From NCBI RefSeq assembly GCF_020740535.1, contig NZ_CP082362.1, positions 1,178,001 to 1,242,000 on the forward strand: 64,000 bases of DNA, read 5' to 3'. The notes beneath the pieces were generated by a model, which saw only the letters and a list, made by a program, of their open reading frames with translations, did not search any database and was not told the origin of the DNA. Below, piece by piece: positions 28,917 through 37,397 of this stretch (its first letter is position 1; every line of letters begins with the position of its first letter). The DNA is from Streptomyces profundus (GTDB taxonomy: Bacteria > Actinomycetota > Actinomycetes > Streptomycetales > Streptomycetaceae). The translations under genes and the position numbers were made by a program.

Positions 28917-29969
28917 GTGACCATGGAGCCGTCCTCGACCTCCCGGCCCGTGACGCTGGAGCATGTGGCGCGCGCCGCCGGGGTGTCCAGGGCTACGGTC
29001 TCCCGGGTGATCAACGGCGAGTCCACCGTCGACCCCCGGCTGCGCAAGCTGGTGGAGGAGGCCATCGCCCGCACCCGCTACGTGCCCAACCGGGCCGCGC
29101 GTTCGCTGGTCACCCGGCGGACCGACTCGGTGGCGCTGGTGGTGTCCGAGCAGGAACAGCGCGATGTGACGGGCCCGTTCGTCGGCCGGATCTTCACCGA
29201 CCCCTACTTCGGCCGGGTGCTCACCGGCCTGCTTGAGGTGCTGCGCCCGCGCGGGATCCAGGTGATGTTGACGCTGGCGGACGACGAGGCGTCGCGCGGT
29301 CAGCTGCTGGGCTACCTACAGCAGGGGCATGTGGACGGGGTGGTGTTGATCTCCTCGCACGCCGAGGACCCGCTGCCCGGGCTGCTGTCCGGCACCGCGC
29401 TGCCGGCCGTGCTGGCGGCCCGTCCTGCGGCGCCGACGCCGATCACGTATGTGGACGTGGACCAGCGGGCGGGCGCGACCCTGGCCGCCGAGCGGCTGCT
29501 GGCGATCGGTCGGCGGCGCGTCGGCACCATCGCCGGGCCGCAGGACATGCCGTTGGCGCAGGAGCGGCTGGCCGGGTTCCGGGCGGCGATGGCGGCGCGC
29601 GGGCACCGCGAGGTGCCGTGGATCGAGGGGGACTTCACCCAGGCCAGCGGGGCGGCGGCGATGAAGACGCTGCTGGCCGAACACCCGGATCTGGACGGGG
29701 TGTTCGTCGCCTCGGACCTGATGGCGCTGGGCGCGGTCACCACCCTGTTCCGGCAGGGCCGTTCGGTGCCCGACGATGTGGCCGTGGTCGGTTTCGACGA
29801 CAGCGTCTCGGCGTTGGCCTGCGATCCGCCGCTGACGACGGTGCGTCAGCCGGTGGAGGAGATGGCCGCGGAGATGGCCAGGCTGCTGCTGCGGCAGACG
29901 GAGGCGGGCGGGCGCCCGCTGCCGTCCGTGGTCTTCCACCCGTCGCTGGTGGTCCGCGGCTCGGCGTAG
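28917..29969 (+). CDS. LacI-family transcriptional regulator
   Basis: A 350-residue regulator: N-terminal LacI helix-turn-helix TLEHVARAAGVSRATVSRVINGES (about 13-36), hinge, and a periplasmic-binding-like effector domain ending SVVFHPSLVVRGSA. The recognition helix SRATVSRV is of the type that, from memory, reads AGCGCT-centred palindromes such as the CebR site. It lies next to a glucanase gene and is the best candidate to bind the GAGAGCGCTCTC operators at 33.3-33.45 kb. TATAAA at 28905-28910 ends 6 nt before GTG 28917; ATG 28923 is an alternative start. Confidence 0.93.
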   Translation: MTMEPSSTSRPVTLEHVARAAGVSRATVSRVINGESTVDPRLRKLVEEAIARTRYVPNRAARSLVTRRTDSVALVVSEQEQRDVTGPFVGRIFTDPYFGRVLTGLLEVLRPRGIQVMLTLADDEASRGQLLGYLQQGHVDGVVLISSHAEDPLPGLLSGTALPAVLAARPAAPTPITYVDVDQRAGATLAAERLLAIGRRRVGTIAGPQDMPLAQERLAGFRAAMAARGHREVPWIEGDFTQASGAAAMKTLLAEHPDLDGVFVASDLMALGAVTTLFRQGRSVPDDVAVVGFDDSVSALACDPPLTTVRQPVEEMAAEMARLLLRQTEAGGRPLPSVVFHPSLVVRGSA

Positions 29970-29980
29970 CCCACGCGACA

Positions 29981-30027
29981 CCGGGCCCGGGGTGGCGCTC
30001 GAAGGGTGAGCGCCACACCGGGCCCGG
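29981..30027. terminator. Bidirectional terminator between lacI and GH16 genes
   Basis: Two 20-nt arms (29981-30000 and 30008-30027) pair at 19 of 20 positions around a 7-nt loop. The outer arms each contain CCGGGCCCGG. It lies 12 bp after the lacI stop and 31 bp after the convergent GH16 stop, so it can serve both. Confidence 0.8.
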
Positions 30028-30057
30028 GAGTCAGCCGTCAGTCGTCAGCCGTGCGTG

Positions 30058-31392
30058 TCACTGGTAGACGCGGACGTAGTCCACCTTCATCTGCTGCGGG
30101 AAGACGGTCGACCCGTCCGGCGGACCGGGCCAGTCGCCGCCGACCGCGGTGTTGAGGATCAGGAACTGGTTGTTGTCGAAGACCCAGGGGCCGACCGTGC
30201 TCTCCAGCTCCTCGCGGTCCACGGTGTGCACGACCTGGTCGTCCACGGTGAACACCATGCCCTGGCTGTCCCAGTCCAGCGCGAAGACCCGGAAGTCGGC
30301 GCCCACCGGCTCGCCCAGGTCCAACGAGTTGCCGTAGCCGCCGGCACCGAAGTACGCGGGGGCGTGCAGCGTGGAGTGCGTGGTGTTCGGCTCCAGACCG
30401 ACGTACTCCATGATGTCGATCTCACCGGTGTAGGGCCAGGGGCGCCCGTCGTCGTAGAAGGAGGAGCCCAGCATCCAGAACGCCGGCCAGATGCCCTGGC
30501 CTTCGGGCACCTGGATCCTGGCCTCGACGCGGCCGTAGGTGAAGTCGAACTTGCCGTAGGTGTTGATCCGGCCCGAGGTGTACTGGCAGGTGGTCGAGCC
30601 GCTCAGCGGGTCGACCGGGCAGGTGGTGCCCGGCGTCTCCTCGCGGCGCGCCTCGATCACCAGGTTGCCGTCCCCGTCCATCCGGGTGTTGGCGTCCTCG
30701 GTGTACACCTGGAGTTCGTTGTTCTGCGCGGTGCCTGGGTCGGACGTCCACTTGCCCGGGTCGACCGTGCTGTTCGCCGCGCCGTCGAACTCGTCGCTGA
30801 ACACCAGCTCAAGCGGCTCCTGCGGGTCCGGCGTGGTCGGCGGGGCCTCCGGGTCACCGCCGGTGCCGTACACCTGGAACTCCCAGAGCGAGTAGCCGTA
30901 GGGGCTGGACCGCTGGTTGGCGAGCATCCGGACGTAACGCCCGCTGCCCTCCGCCTCGATGGTCTCCTTGAAGCCGGAGCCCGAGGTGGTCGAGTAGATG
31001 CTCTGCCAGCTCTGGTTGTCGTCGGAGACCTGGATCTCGTAGCCCGTGGCGTACGCCGGGTCCCACTGGAGCACCACATGGCTGATCTCGGCGGGGGCGC
31101 CGAGGTCGACGGAGATCCAGCCGTCGTCGACCCAGCCGCCCTCCTCCGAGGTGGCCCAGCGGCTGGCCGGGTCGAAGTCGAAGGCGCGCTCCGGGAAGCA
31201 CTCCCAACACTGCGGGTCGTTCTGCTCGGTGGATGCCTCGGCGGGCTTGTTGTACGACAGCAGCACGGCGTCGGGATCGATGGCCGCGGTGGCGGGCGAG
31301 GTGAGGGTGCCGAGGCCGAGGGCGACGGCCAGGCCGGCGACGGCCGAGGCGACCATGGCTGACCTGAGCTTCCTCGGTTTTCTGACATGCAT
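30058..31392 (-). CDS. Secreted GH16 glucanase with F5/8-type C domain
   Basis: A 444-residue exported hydrolase of the GH16 beta-1,3-glucanase type. A Sec signal peptide covers about 1-37 (cleavage near SPATAA). Residues about 43-177 form a discoidin/CBM32-like domain (SYNKPAEAS ... VYGTGG). The catalytic GH16 domain spans about 193-444 with the nucleophile and acid/base in GEIDIMEYVG (Glu324, Asp326, Glu329) and PAFWMLG. ATG 31392 is chosen because the signal peptide begins there; the upstream extension of the frame is Pro/Arg-rich. Likely substrate is laminarin-like beta-glucan. Convergent with lacI. Confidence 0.93.
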   Translation of the reverse strand: MHVRKPRKLRSAMVASAVAGLAVALGLGTLTSPATAAIDPDAVLLSYNKPAEASTEQNDPQCWECFPERAFDFDPASRWATSEEGGWVDDGWISVDLGAPAEISHVVLQWDPAYATGYEIQVSDDNQSWQSIYSTTSGSGFKETIEAEGSGRYVRMLANQRSSPYGYSLWEFQVYGTGGDPEAPPTTPDPQEPLELVFSDEFDGAANSTVDPGKWTSDPGTAQNNELQVYTEDANTRMDGDGNLVIEARREETPGTTCPVDPLSGSTTCQYTSGRINTYGKFDFTYGRVEARIQVPEGQGIWPAFWMLGSSFYDDGRPWPYTGEIDIMEYVGLEPNTTHSTLHAPAYFGAGGYGNSLDLGEPVGADFRVFALDWDSQGMVFTVDDQVVHTVDREELESTVGPWVFDNNQFLILNTAVGGDWPGPPDGSTVFPQQMKVDYVRVYQ

Positions 31393-31487
31393 GATCTCGT
31401 CCTGATCCTTTCCGGTGGGGGGTGGTGGCCGACGAGCCGTCTGAAGGGACGGATGGCGGGTCGACCACCGAGTCGGTGGGGTGGCCG

Positions 31488-31513
31488 GACGGCGGTGGTT
31501 CGGCACCGCCGTC
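31488..31513 (-). terminator. Hairpin terminator after the DUF305 gene
   Basis: A perfect 10-bp stem (31488-31497 and 31504-31513) with a 6-nt loop lies 8 nt after the DUF305 stop. A second palindrome, CCACCGAGTCGGTGG (31465-31479), lies further down in the leader of the GH16 gene. Confidence 0.65.
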
Positions 31514-31520
31514 GGGCGGT

Positions 31521-32183
31521 TCAGCCGATGACGCGCTCCAGCTCGGCGAGTTGTTCCGTGCGCACGCGGTCGAGGTCGGCGGCGAGGGCGATCGTTCCCG
31601 GGTGGGTGCCGGCGTCCATCTCCGAACGGGAGACCTCGGCGGTCTGCTCCAGGAACTCGCGCAGGTGGGCGAGGGCCTCCTCGTCGAAGGCCGCTCCGTC
31701 CAGGGCGTCCAGCGCGGTCAGTTCCTCCTCGGTGACCATGCCGGGCATGTTGTGCCCCCGGTGCAGGTCCTCGTAGGCCACGCCGGCCTCCGCCAACAGG
31801 GCGCGCAGGGCGGTGGTCTCCTCCTGGACCTGGGGCACGAGGTCGGTGGCGTAGGCCCGTAGGCCGGGGTCGTCGCCGCGTTCCCCGAGGGCTTCGAGGA
31901 GCGGCTCCAGGCGTTCGTTGACCGGGATCATCAGCTGCGTCCAGGCGAGGTCGGTGGCGCTCATGCCGCCGACGCCGCCGTCGCCGGTGGCCTCCGGGTT
32001 CCCCGGGTCATCGGGAGCGGCGTCGGACTCCTGGGCGTCGGGGGCGGGATCGCCGGACGGTCCCGCGTCCTCGGTGGGCGTCGGGTCGGCGTCCGCCGCC
32101 GTCTCCCCGTCCGAGGAGCAGCCGCCGAGGAGCAGCGCGGCGAGCAGCACTCCGACAACTCCCGTGACCGCCTTGCCCGTCAT
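31521..32183 (-). CDS. DUF305 lipoprotein
   Basis: A 220-residue predicted lipoprotein: signal peptide with lipobox LLLGGC (acylated Cys22), an Asp/Pro/Glu-rich linker to about residue 75, then a helical DUF305 domain containing HRGHNMPGMVTEEEL. DUF305 belongs to a ferritin-like fold group; members are often met in metal-related settings, but no activity can be assigned here. ATG 32183 has GGGAGG 4 nt upstream; a longer frame from 32240 is less likely. It sits between the DUF1996 and GH16 genes, same strand. Confidence 0.85.
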   Translation of the reverse strand: MTGKAVTGVVGVLLAALLLGGCSSDGETAADADPTPTEDAGPSGDPAPDAQESDAAPDDPGNPEATGDGGVGGMSATDLAWTQLMIPVNERLEPLLEALGERGDDPGLRAYATDLVPQVQEETTALRALLAEAGVAYEDLHRGHNMPGMVTEEELTALDALDGAAFDEEALAHLREFLEQTAEVSRSEMDAGTHPGTIALAADLDRVRTEQLAELERVIG

Positions 32184-32272
32184 CCGGCCTCCCTGGTCCG
32201 GCATCGGCCCGTGCGAGACGACGAGCCGATGCCTTGTCACTTCCGGTTCTTCACGGTTCGTTCGGTTGGTTC

Positions 32273-32291
32273 CCGGCGTTGTCGACGCCGG
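32273..32291 (-). terminator. Short hairpin after the DUF1996 gene
   Basis: CCGGCGT and ACGCCGG form a perfect 7-bp stem with a 5-nt loop, 17 nt after the DUF1996 stop. A weaker 9-bp stem with a 16-nt loop (32200-32208 with 32225-32233) follows. Confidence 0.4.
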
Positions 32292-32307
32292 TTCGGTGCG
32301 GGAGCGC

Positions 32308-33234
32308 TCAGCCCGGGATGCCGTCCGCGCCGCACTTGATCACGGGGCGGATGCAGTCCTCGACGCGACGGAGCATCTCGTCCTCGGGCCAGGCGTTGAA
32401 GAAGTCACCGTGCATCGTGTATCCGGGTCCGGATGCCAACTCGAAGCGAGAGGGATCACCGTTCACCGGGTACCGCAGCACCTGGCGCAGCTTGGGCACC
32501 GCCACCGGGTGGGTGGAGGGGCACTCGCCCGCGACCGGGTAGGACATGTGGCTCTTGAAGTCGGCCGACCTCAGGTTGACGCCGTCCCAGCACTGGGGGA
32601 AGTCCAGGTACGACTCCAGGGCGGTGCCCTCGGGGCAGTGCACGAAGTCCTGCGAGGGATTCACATGCCCCGCGTGCAGACAGGACCAGCGAGCGATCGT
32701 GCCCTCCGGTGAGGTGGCGGTCGCGTTGCCGGCCACGATCTCCAGGCCCTGCGGCAGCGGCTGCGTCTGGGCCACCACCGAGTCGTTGACGCCCTCGCCC
32801 AGGTAGTAGAACGTGGCGCTCTGCGGCTCGACCGGCTGACCGTCCACGAACAGGGTGGGAACCCAGTAGGAGGAGAGGTCGATGTTCGGGTCGCAGGTGC
32901 TGGACGAGTTCAGCAGGTCGCCCAGGTTGGTGTTGGCGTTCGTCACCGTGCTGCCGAAGAAGCTGTGCATATGCGAGGCCCCGGGCAGGCCGGGGAAGAC
33001 GATCGGGTCGTCGGGCAGCCGGTGGCTGAACTCGCACTCGGCCAGGAACTCGGCGACGTACACGGCGTCGGCGTCGACCTGTTCGGCGGCGACCTCGGCG
33101 GACCGGTCCGTCTCGGCCGCGCCGGCCGTACCGGCGACCACCAGCGAGGCCAGCAGTCCGGTGAAGGCCAGCGAGGCCAGCAGGAGACGTCGTGGTCTGC
33201 TCCACAACGCGGTGAGAGATGGGGTCTTTTTCAC
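32308..33234 (-). CDS. Secreted DUF1996 protein
   Basis: A 308-residue exported protein. The signal peptide is about 1-40 (LLLASLAFTGLLASLVVAGTAGAAE). The DUF1996 family motifs are visible: SHMHSFFG, IDLSSYWVPTLF, HCPEG and MHGDFFNAWPE. The family is shared by filamentous actinobacteria and fungi and has no established activity; the clustered His, Tyr and Trp suggest a carbohydrate- or metal-binding surface. GTG 33234 has AAAGGAG 4 nt upstream. A good promoter and a perfect palindromic operator lie directly upstream. Confidence 0.88.
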   Translation of the reverse strand: MKKTPSLTALWSRPRRLLLASLAFTGLLASLVVAGTAGAAETDRSAEVAAEQVDADAVYVAEFLAECEFSHRLPDDPIVFPGLPGASHMHSFFGSTVTNANTNLGDLLNSSSTCDPNIDLSSYWVPTLFVDGQPVEPQSATFYYLGEGVNDSVVAQTQPLPQGLEIVAGNATATSPEGTIARWSCLHAGHVNPSQDFVHCPEGTALESYLDFPQCWDGVNLRSADFKSHMSYPVAGECPSTHPVAVPKLRQVLRYPVNGDPSRFELASGPGYTMHGDFFNAWPEDEMLRRVEDCIRPVIKCGADGIPG

Positions 33235-33291
33235 GGCTCTCCTTTTGGGGGATGTGGGGGGCCACTCGCACTCCGGTGATCGAGCAAGAGG

Positions 33292-33309
33292 CCAGAGAGC
33301 GCTCTCTGG
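33292..33309. promoter_or_regulatory. LacI-type operator O1 at the DUF1996 start site
   Basis: CCAGAGAGCGCTCTCTGG is a perfect 18-bp palindrome centred on CG, the geometry of LacI-family operators. It covers about +1 to +18 of the transcript predicted from the promoter at 33316-33344, an ideal repressor position. Confidence 0.75.
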
Positions 33310-33315
33310 AAGCGG

Positions 33316-33344
33316 AACATAGAAGTGCCACGAGGCACCGTCAA
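33316..33344 (-). promoter_or_regulatory. Promoter of the DUF1996 gene
   Basis: TTGACG (33339-33344) and TATGTT (33316-33321) are separated by exactly 17 bp on the minus strand. Transcription should begin near 33309, at the edge of operator O1, leaving a 75-nt leader with a good Shine-Dalgarno. Confidence 0.75.
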
Positions 33345-33415
33345 GGAGTCCCGCAGATTCCCGGAACCAGGGCCGACGCGCCCACCGGCATCGCCGACCG
33401 CCGGTGAGGTGCGCG

Positions 33416-33453
33416 GGGACCAAGATCAGAGAGCGCTCTCTGATCTTGGTCCC
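33416..33453. promoter_or_regulatory. LacI-type operator O2, perfect 38-bp palindrome
   Basis: Nineteen bases from 33416 to 33434 are the exact reverse complement of 33435-33453, without loop. The central 16 bp (CAGAGAGCGCTCTCTG) are identical to those of O1; centres are 134 bp apart. It lies between the DUF1996 promoter and the thiO leader. It could be an auxiliary operator for looping or control a second transcript. Confidence 0.65.
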
Positions 33454-33521
33454 GGGAAGCGCGCCAGGAAGCCCGCCGGGCCCCGGGGACGGCGCCGGTA
33501 CTACGCTGGCCGACGGAACGA

Positions 33522-33613
33522 ACCCACGGGAGCCCGGCGAACCGGGCTGAGAGGGAGGCTGATCGGCCTCCGACCGTACGCACCTGATCCGGGTCATGCC
33601 GGCGAAGGGAGGA
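33522..33613 (+). ncRNA. TPP riboswitch (thi box)
   Basis: The conserved elements are all present in order: CGGGAGCCC, GGGCTGAGAGGGAGGC (CTGAGA at 33547-33552), ACCTGATCCGGGTCATGCCGGCGAAGGGA. A variable hairpin GGAGGCTGATCGGCCTCC lies in the middle. The 3' end runs into the thiO ribosome binding site (GGGAGGAGG at 33608-33616), so TPP binding probably blocks translation of thiO directly. A TACGCT at 33502-33507 could be its -10. Confidence 0.92.
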
Positions 33614-33619
33614 GGCGCG

Positions 33620-34803
33620 ATGGCCGCGCGCGACACAGGCCGAGCAGGGCGAGAAGCCCCCGATGTGGTGGTGGTCGGCGGCGGGGTGATCGGCCTGGCC
33701 ACCGCCTGGCGGACGGCGCTGCGGGGCCTCGCCACGGTCGTGGTCGACCCGCGCCCCGGCGGCGGCGCGGCCGGGGTGGCGGCCGGGATGCTGGCCCCGG
33801 TCACCGAACTCCACCACGGCGAGGAGACGTTGCTCCGGCTCAACCTGGCCTCCGCCGACCGCTACCCCGCCTTCGTCGCCGAGTTGACCGAGGCGGCCGG
33901 AACCGACGTCGGCTACCGGGCCTGCGGCACCCTCGCCGTGGCGCTGGACGCCGACGACCGCGCGCAGTTGCGGGAGTCGCACCTGCTCCAGCGCCGATGC
34001 GGCCTGGAGGTCGCCTGGTTGACCGGCCGGGAGTGCCGGCGCCTGGAGCCCATGCTGGCGCCCGGCGTCCGGGGCGGGCTCCGGGTCGACGGGGACCACC
34101 AGGTCGACCCGAGACCGCTGGTCGCGGCCCTGCGGACGGCCTGTCAGCGGGCCGGCGTCGGCTGGCGGCGGGAGGCGGCCACGGAGCTGCTGGTCTCGGG
34201 CGACCGCGCGGTGGGCGTCGCGCTGGCCGGCGGCGACCGGCTGACCGCGGGACAGACGGTGCTCGCCGCCGGCTGCCACAGCGGCGCGCTGGCCGGGCTG
34301 CCGCCCGAGGTGGCGGTCCCGGTGCGGCCGGTGCAGGGCGAGATCCTGCGGCTGCGCGATCTGCCGGGCCGGCCGCCGCTGCTCCACCGCACGGTGCGGG
34401 CGGTGGTGCGCGGCGCCGAGGTCTATCTGGTGCCCCGGGACAGCGGCGAGCTGGTGGTCGGGGCCACCTCGGACGAACGCGGCTGGGACACCCGGGTCAC
34501 CGCCGGGGGCGTCTACCAACTGCTGCGCGACGCGCACGAGTTGGTGCCCGGCATCACCGAGCTGCCGCTGCTGGAGACCCGCGCCGGGCTCCGTCCCACC
34601 ACGCCGGACAACGCTCCCCTGCTGGGCCCGACCGCGCTCCCCGGGCTCCAGCTGGCCACCGGCCACCACCGCAACGGGATTCTGCTCGCGCCGATCACGG
34701 GCGAGGCGCTGGCCGCATCCCTGACCAGCGGCGAACTCCCCGAGTACGCACGCCCGTTCCACGCCGGCCGCTTCGCCGGCGACACCGGACGAAGGGTGCC
34801 GGC

Positions 34804-34807
<4 letters not shown>
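33620..34807 (+). CDS. thiO: Glycine oxidase ThiO
   Basis: ThiO oxidises glycine to iminoglycine for the thiazole ring. The 395-residue D-amino-acid-oxidase-fold protein has the FAD motif DVVVVGGGVIGLATAWRTALRG, GVAAGMLAPVTE, PVRPVQGEILRLRD and the C-terminal GLRPTTPDNAPLLGP ... ATGHHRNGILLAPITGE. ATG 33620 is preceded by GGGAGGAGG; an in-frame ATG at 33596 lies inside the riboswitch. The stop overlaps thiS (ATGA). Confidence 0.95.
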
Positions 34808-35863
<1,056 letters not shown>

Positions 35864-35909
35864 TATACGATTCCGCTGCTCGCCCCGGGATGGGGGGACG
35901 ACACACCAC

Positions 35910-37214
35910 GTGACCTTGGGGGATCAGTTGAGCACACCGTCGCAGCCGGGGGGGCACCAGGACGGCGGTCCGCCGGGCCACCCGGCGTCGCAGCCGCCGC
36001 CACCGCCCTACCCGGGCGCCGGCTACGGCTCGCCGCATCCCCCCACGGGTCCTGGCACTCCGCCGGGCGGCCCCGGCCAGGCCGGCGGCGGCTATCCCGG
36101 CGGCCCGGGGTACGGCCCGCCCGGCGGCCCGCCCGGTTGGGGCCCGCCGCCCAAGGCGCCGATGAACACGCTGGCGGTGACGGCGTTCGTGCTGTCCCTG
36201 GTGCTGCTGTTCCCGGCGGCGCTGGTGCTGGGCATCATCGCGCTGGGCCGCGTCGGCACCAGCCGCGAGCGCGGCAAGGGCCTGGCCATCACGGCGATCT
36301 GCCTGGCCTCGGCGCAGATCGTGGCGCTCGCCGTGCTGGTCCCGCTGGCGCTCGACGACTCCGACGACACGAAGGCCGAGAGCCAGGAGACGTCCGAGGA
36401 TCGGGTCGACGAGGAGCCGCCCGAGCCGCCCGACGATCCCGAGCCGGGGGACGACGAGCCGGGGGACGAGGGCGTGGACACCATCGTCTTCGACCTCCGG
36501 GTGGGCGACTGCTTCGATCCGCCCGGCGGCCTCGGCGCCTACGAGGAGGAGGGCGCGCTGGAGCAGTCGGTCTCGGTGGTCCCGTGCGACCAGCCGCACG
36601 AGGCCGAGGTGTACGGCCAGTTCGACGTGACCGGATACGGGGCGTTCCCCGGCTCCGAGGAGCTGGCCGGCCTGGCCGACCAGGAGTGCCGTGCGCTGGT
36701 CCAGCCCTATGTGCTCGACACCTGGGCGCTGCCGATCGAGGCCCAGCCGTACTACTACCACCCCGAGGCCACCAGCTGGCGGATCGGCGACCGGGAGATC
36801 CTCTGCTTCTTCGGCCGGGTGGACGGCGGCACCCTCGACGAGGCGCTGCGGCGGGATCCGGCGGAGCTGGACGAGGAGGCGCTGACCTATCTCGAACTCA
36901 CCATGCCGCTGGAGCTGGCCTTCCTGGACGAGCCGCTGACGGACGACGACACGTCGGCCCTACAGGCGTGGGCGGGCAGCCTGGTCGACGCGATCGACGC
37001 GGAGATGGCCGCGCTCTCGGCCGTCGAGTGGTCGCTGGTCGGGGGCGAGATCGAGTCGCTGCTGGCCGCCCGGGAGTCCAGCCTCTCCTCCTGGAACGCG
37101 GCCACCGAGGCCGAGGGCGACGACTTCTGGATGGCGGTCGACGACGGGTACGCCACGATGGGCATCGACGTCGAGCTGAACATCCGGCAGGCCCTCGGCC
37201 TCTCCCTGGGCTGA
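35910..37214 (+). CDS. DUF4190/septum-formation-type membrane protein
   Basis: A 434-residue protein. Residues 1-83 are a Pro/Gly/Tyr-rich cytoplasmic leader. Two membrane helices at about 87-110 and 123-147 form a DUF4190-like hairpin, followed by an acidic linker (EEPPEPPDDPEPGDDEPGDE) and an extracellular domain with four conserved-type cysteines (GDCFDPP, VPCDQPHEAEV, DQECRA, LCFFGR) matching the septum formation family. It directly precedes a PASTA kinase gene, which suggests an envelope-sensing role. The start GTG 35910 is the first in frame; the ribosome site is weak. Confidence 0.82.
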   Translation: MTLGDQLSTPSQPGGHQDGGPPGHPASQPPPPPYPGAGYGSPHPPTGPGTPPGGPGQAGGGYPGGPGYGPPGGPPGWGPPPKAPMNTLAVTAFVLSLVLLFPAALVLGIIALGRVGTSRERGKGLAITAICLASAQIVALAVLVPLALDDSDDTKAESQETSEDRVDEEPPEPPDDPEPGDDEPGDEGVDTIVFDLRVGDCFDPPGGLGAYEEEGALEQSVSVVPCDQPHEAEVYGQFDVTGYGAFPGSEELAGLADQECRALVQPYVLDTWALPIEAQPYYYHPEATSWRIGDREILCFFGRVDGGTLDEALRRDPAELDEEALTYLELTMPLELAFLDEPLTDDDTSALQAWAGSLVDAIDAEMAALSAVEWSLVGGEIESLLAARESSLSSWNAATEAEGDDFWMAVDDGYATMGIDVELNIRQALGLSLG

Positions 37215-37355
37215 CCCCAGCCATCCCGACATCCCAACCGACAGCCGAACAGGACCGTTTGCTTTCGATCGGTGTCGATTTCCGTCACTATTCCGCTAAG
37301 GATCTGCTGTGGTTGTGCTGCGGTCCTGCTGCGGTTTTGCTGCCAACCGGTCAGC

Positions 37356-37372
37356 GGGGGCCGGACGCCCCC
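37356..37372 (+). terminator. GC-rich hairpin ahead of the kinase gene
   Basis: GGGGGC and GCCCCC form a 6-bp stem with a 5-nt loop 142 nt after the upstream stop and 10 bp before the kinase -10 hexamer. Short, but well placed to separate the two transcripts. Confidence 0.4.
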
Positions 37373-37382
37373 TCGCCCCGTC

Positions 37383-37388
37383 GTAAAA
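37383..37388 (+). promoter_or_regulatory. -10 element of a leaderless kinase transcript
   Basis: TAAAAT, conspicuous in this GC-rich gap, ends 9 nt before GTG 37398. The bases between contain no Shine-Dalgarno. No clear -35 is seen at 37360-37365. Confidence 0.55.
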
Positions 37389-37397
37389 TCGGGCGCT

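Noticed and set aside
32300..32312. CebR-like GGAGCGCTCA near the DUF1996 stop
   Set aside because: It is an incomplete palindrome overlapping a stop codon and not near a start; likely coincidence.
33416..33453. 38-bp palindrome as a transcription terminator
   Set aside because: No gene ends just before it on either strand and its core equals operator O1, so an operator is the better reading.
33596..33619. Upstream in-frame ATG for thiO
   Set aside because: It lies inside the TPP aptamer and lacks its own ribosome site; ATG 33620 has GGGAGGAGG.
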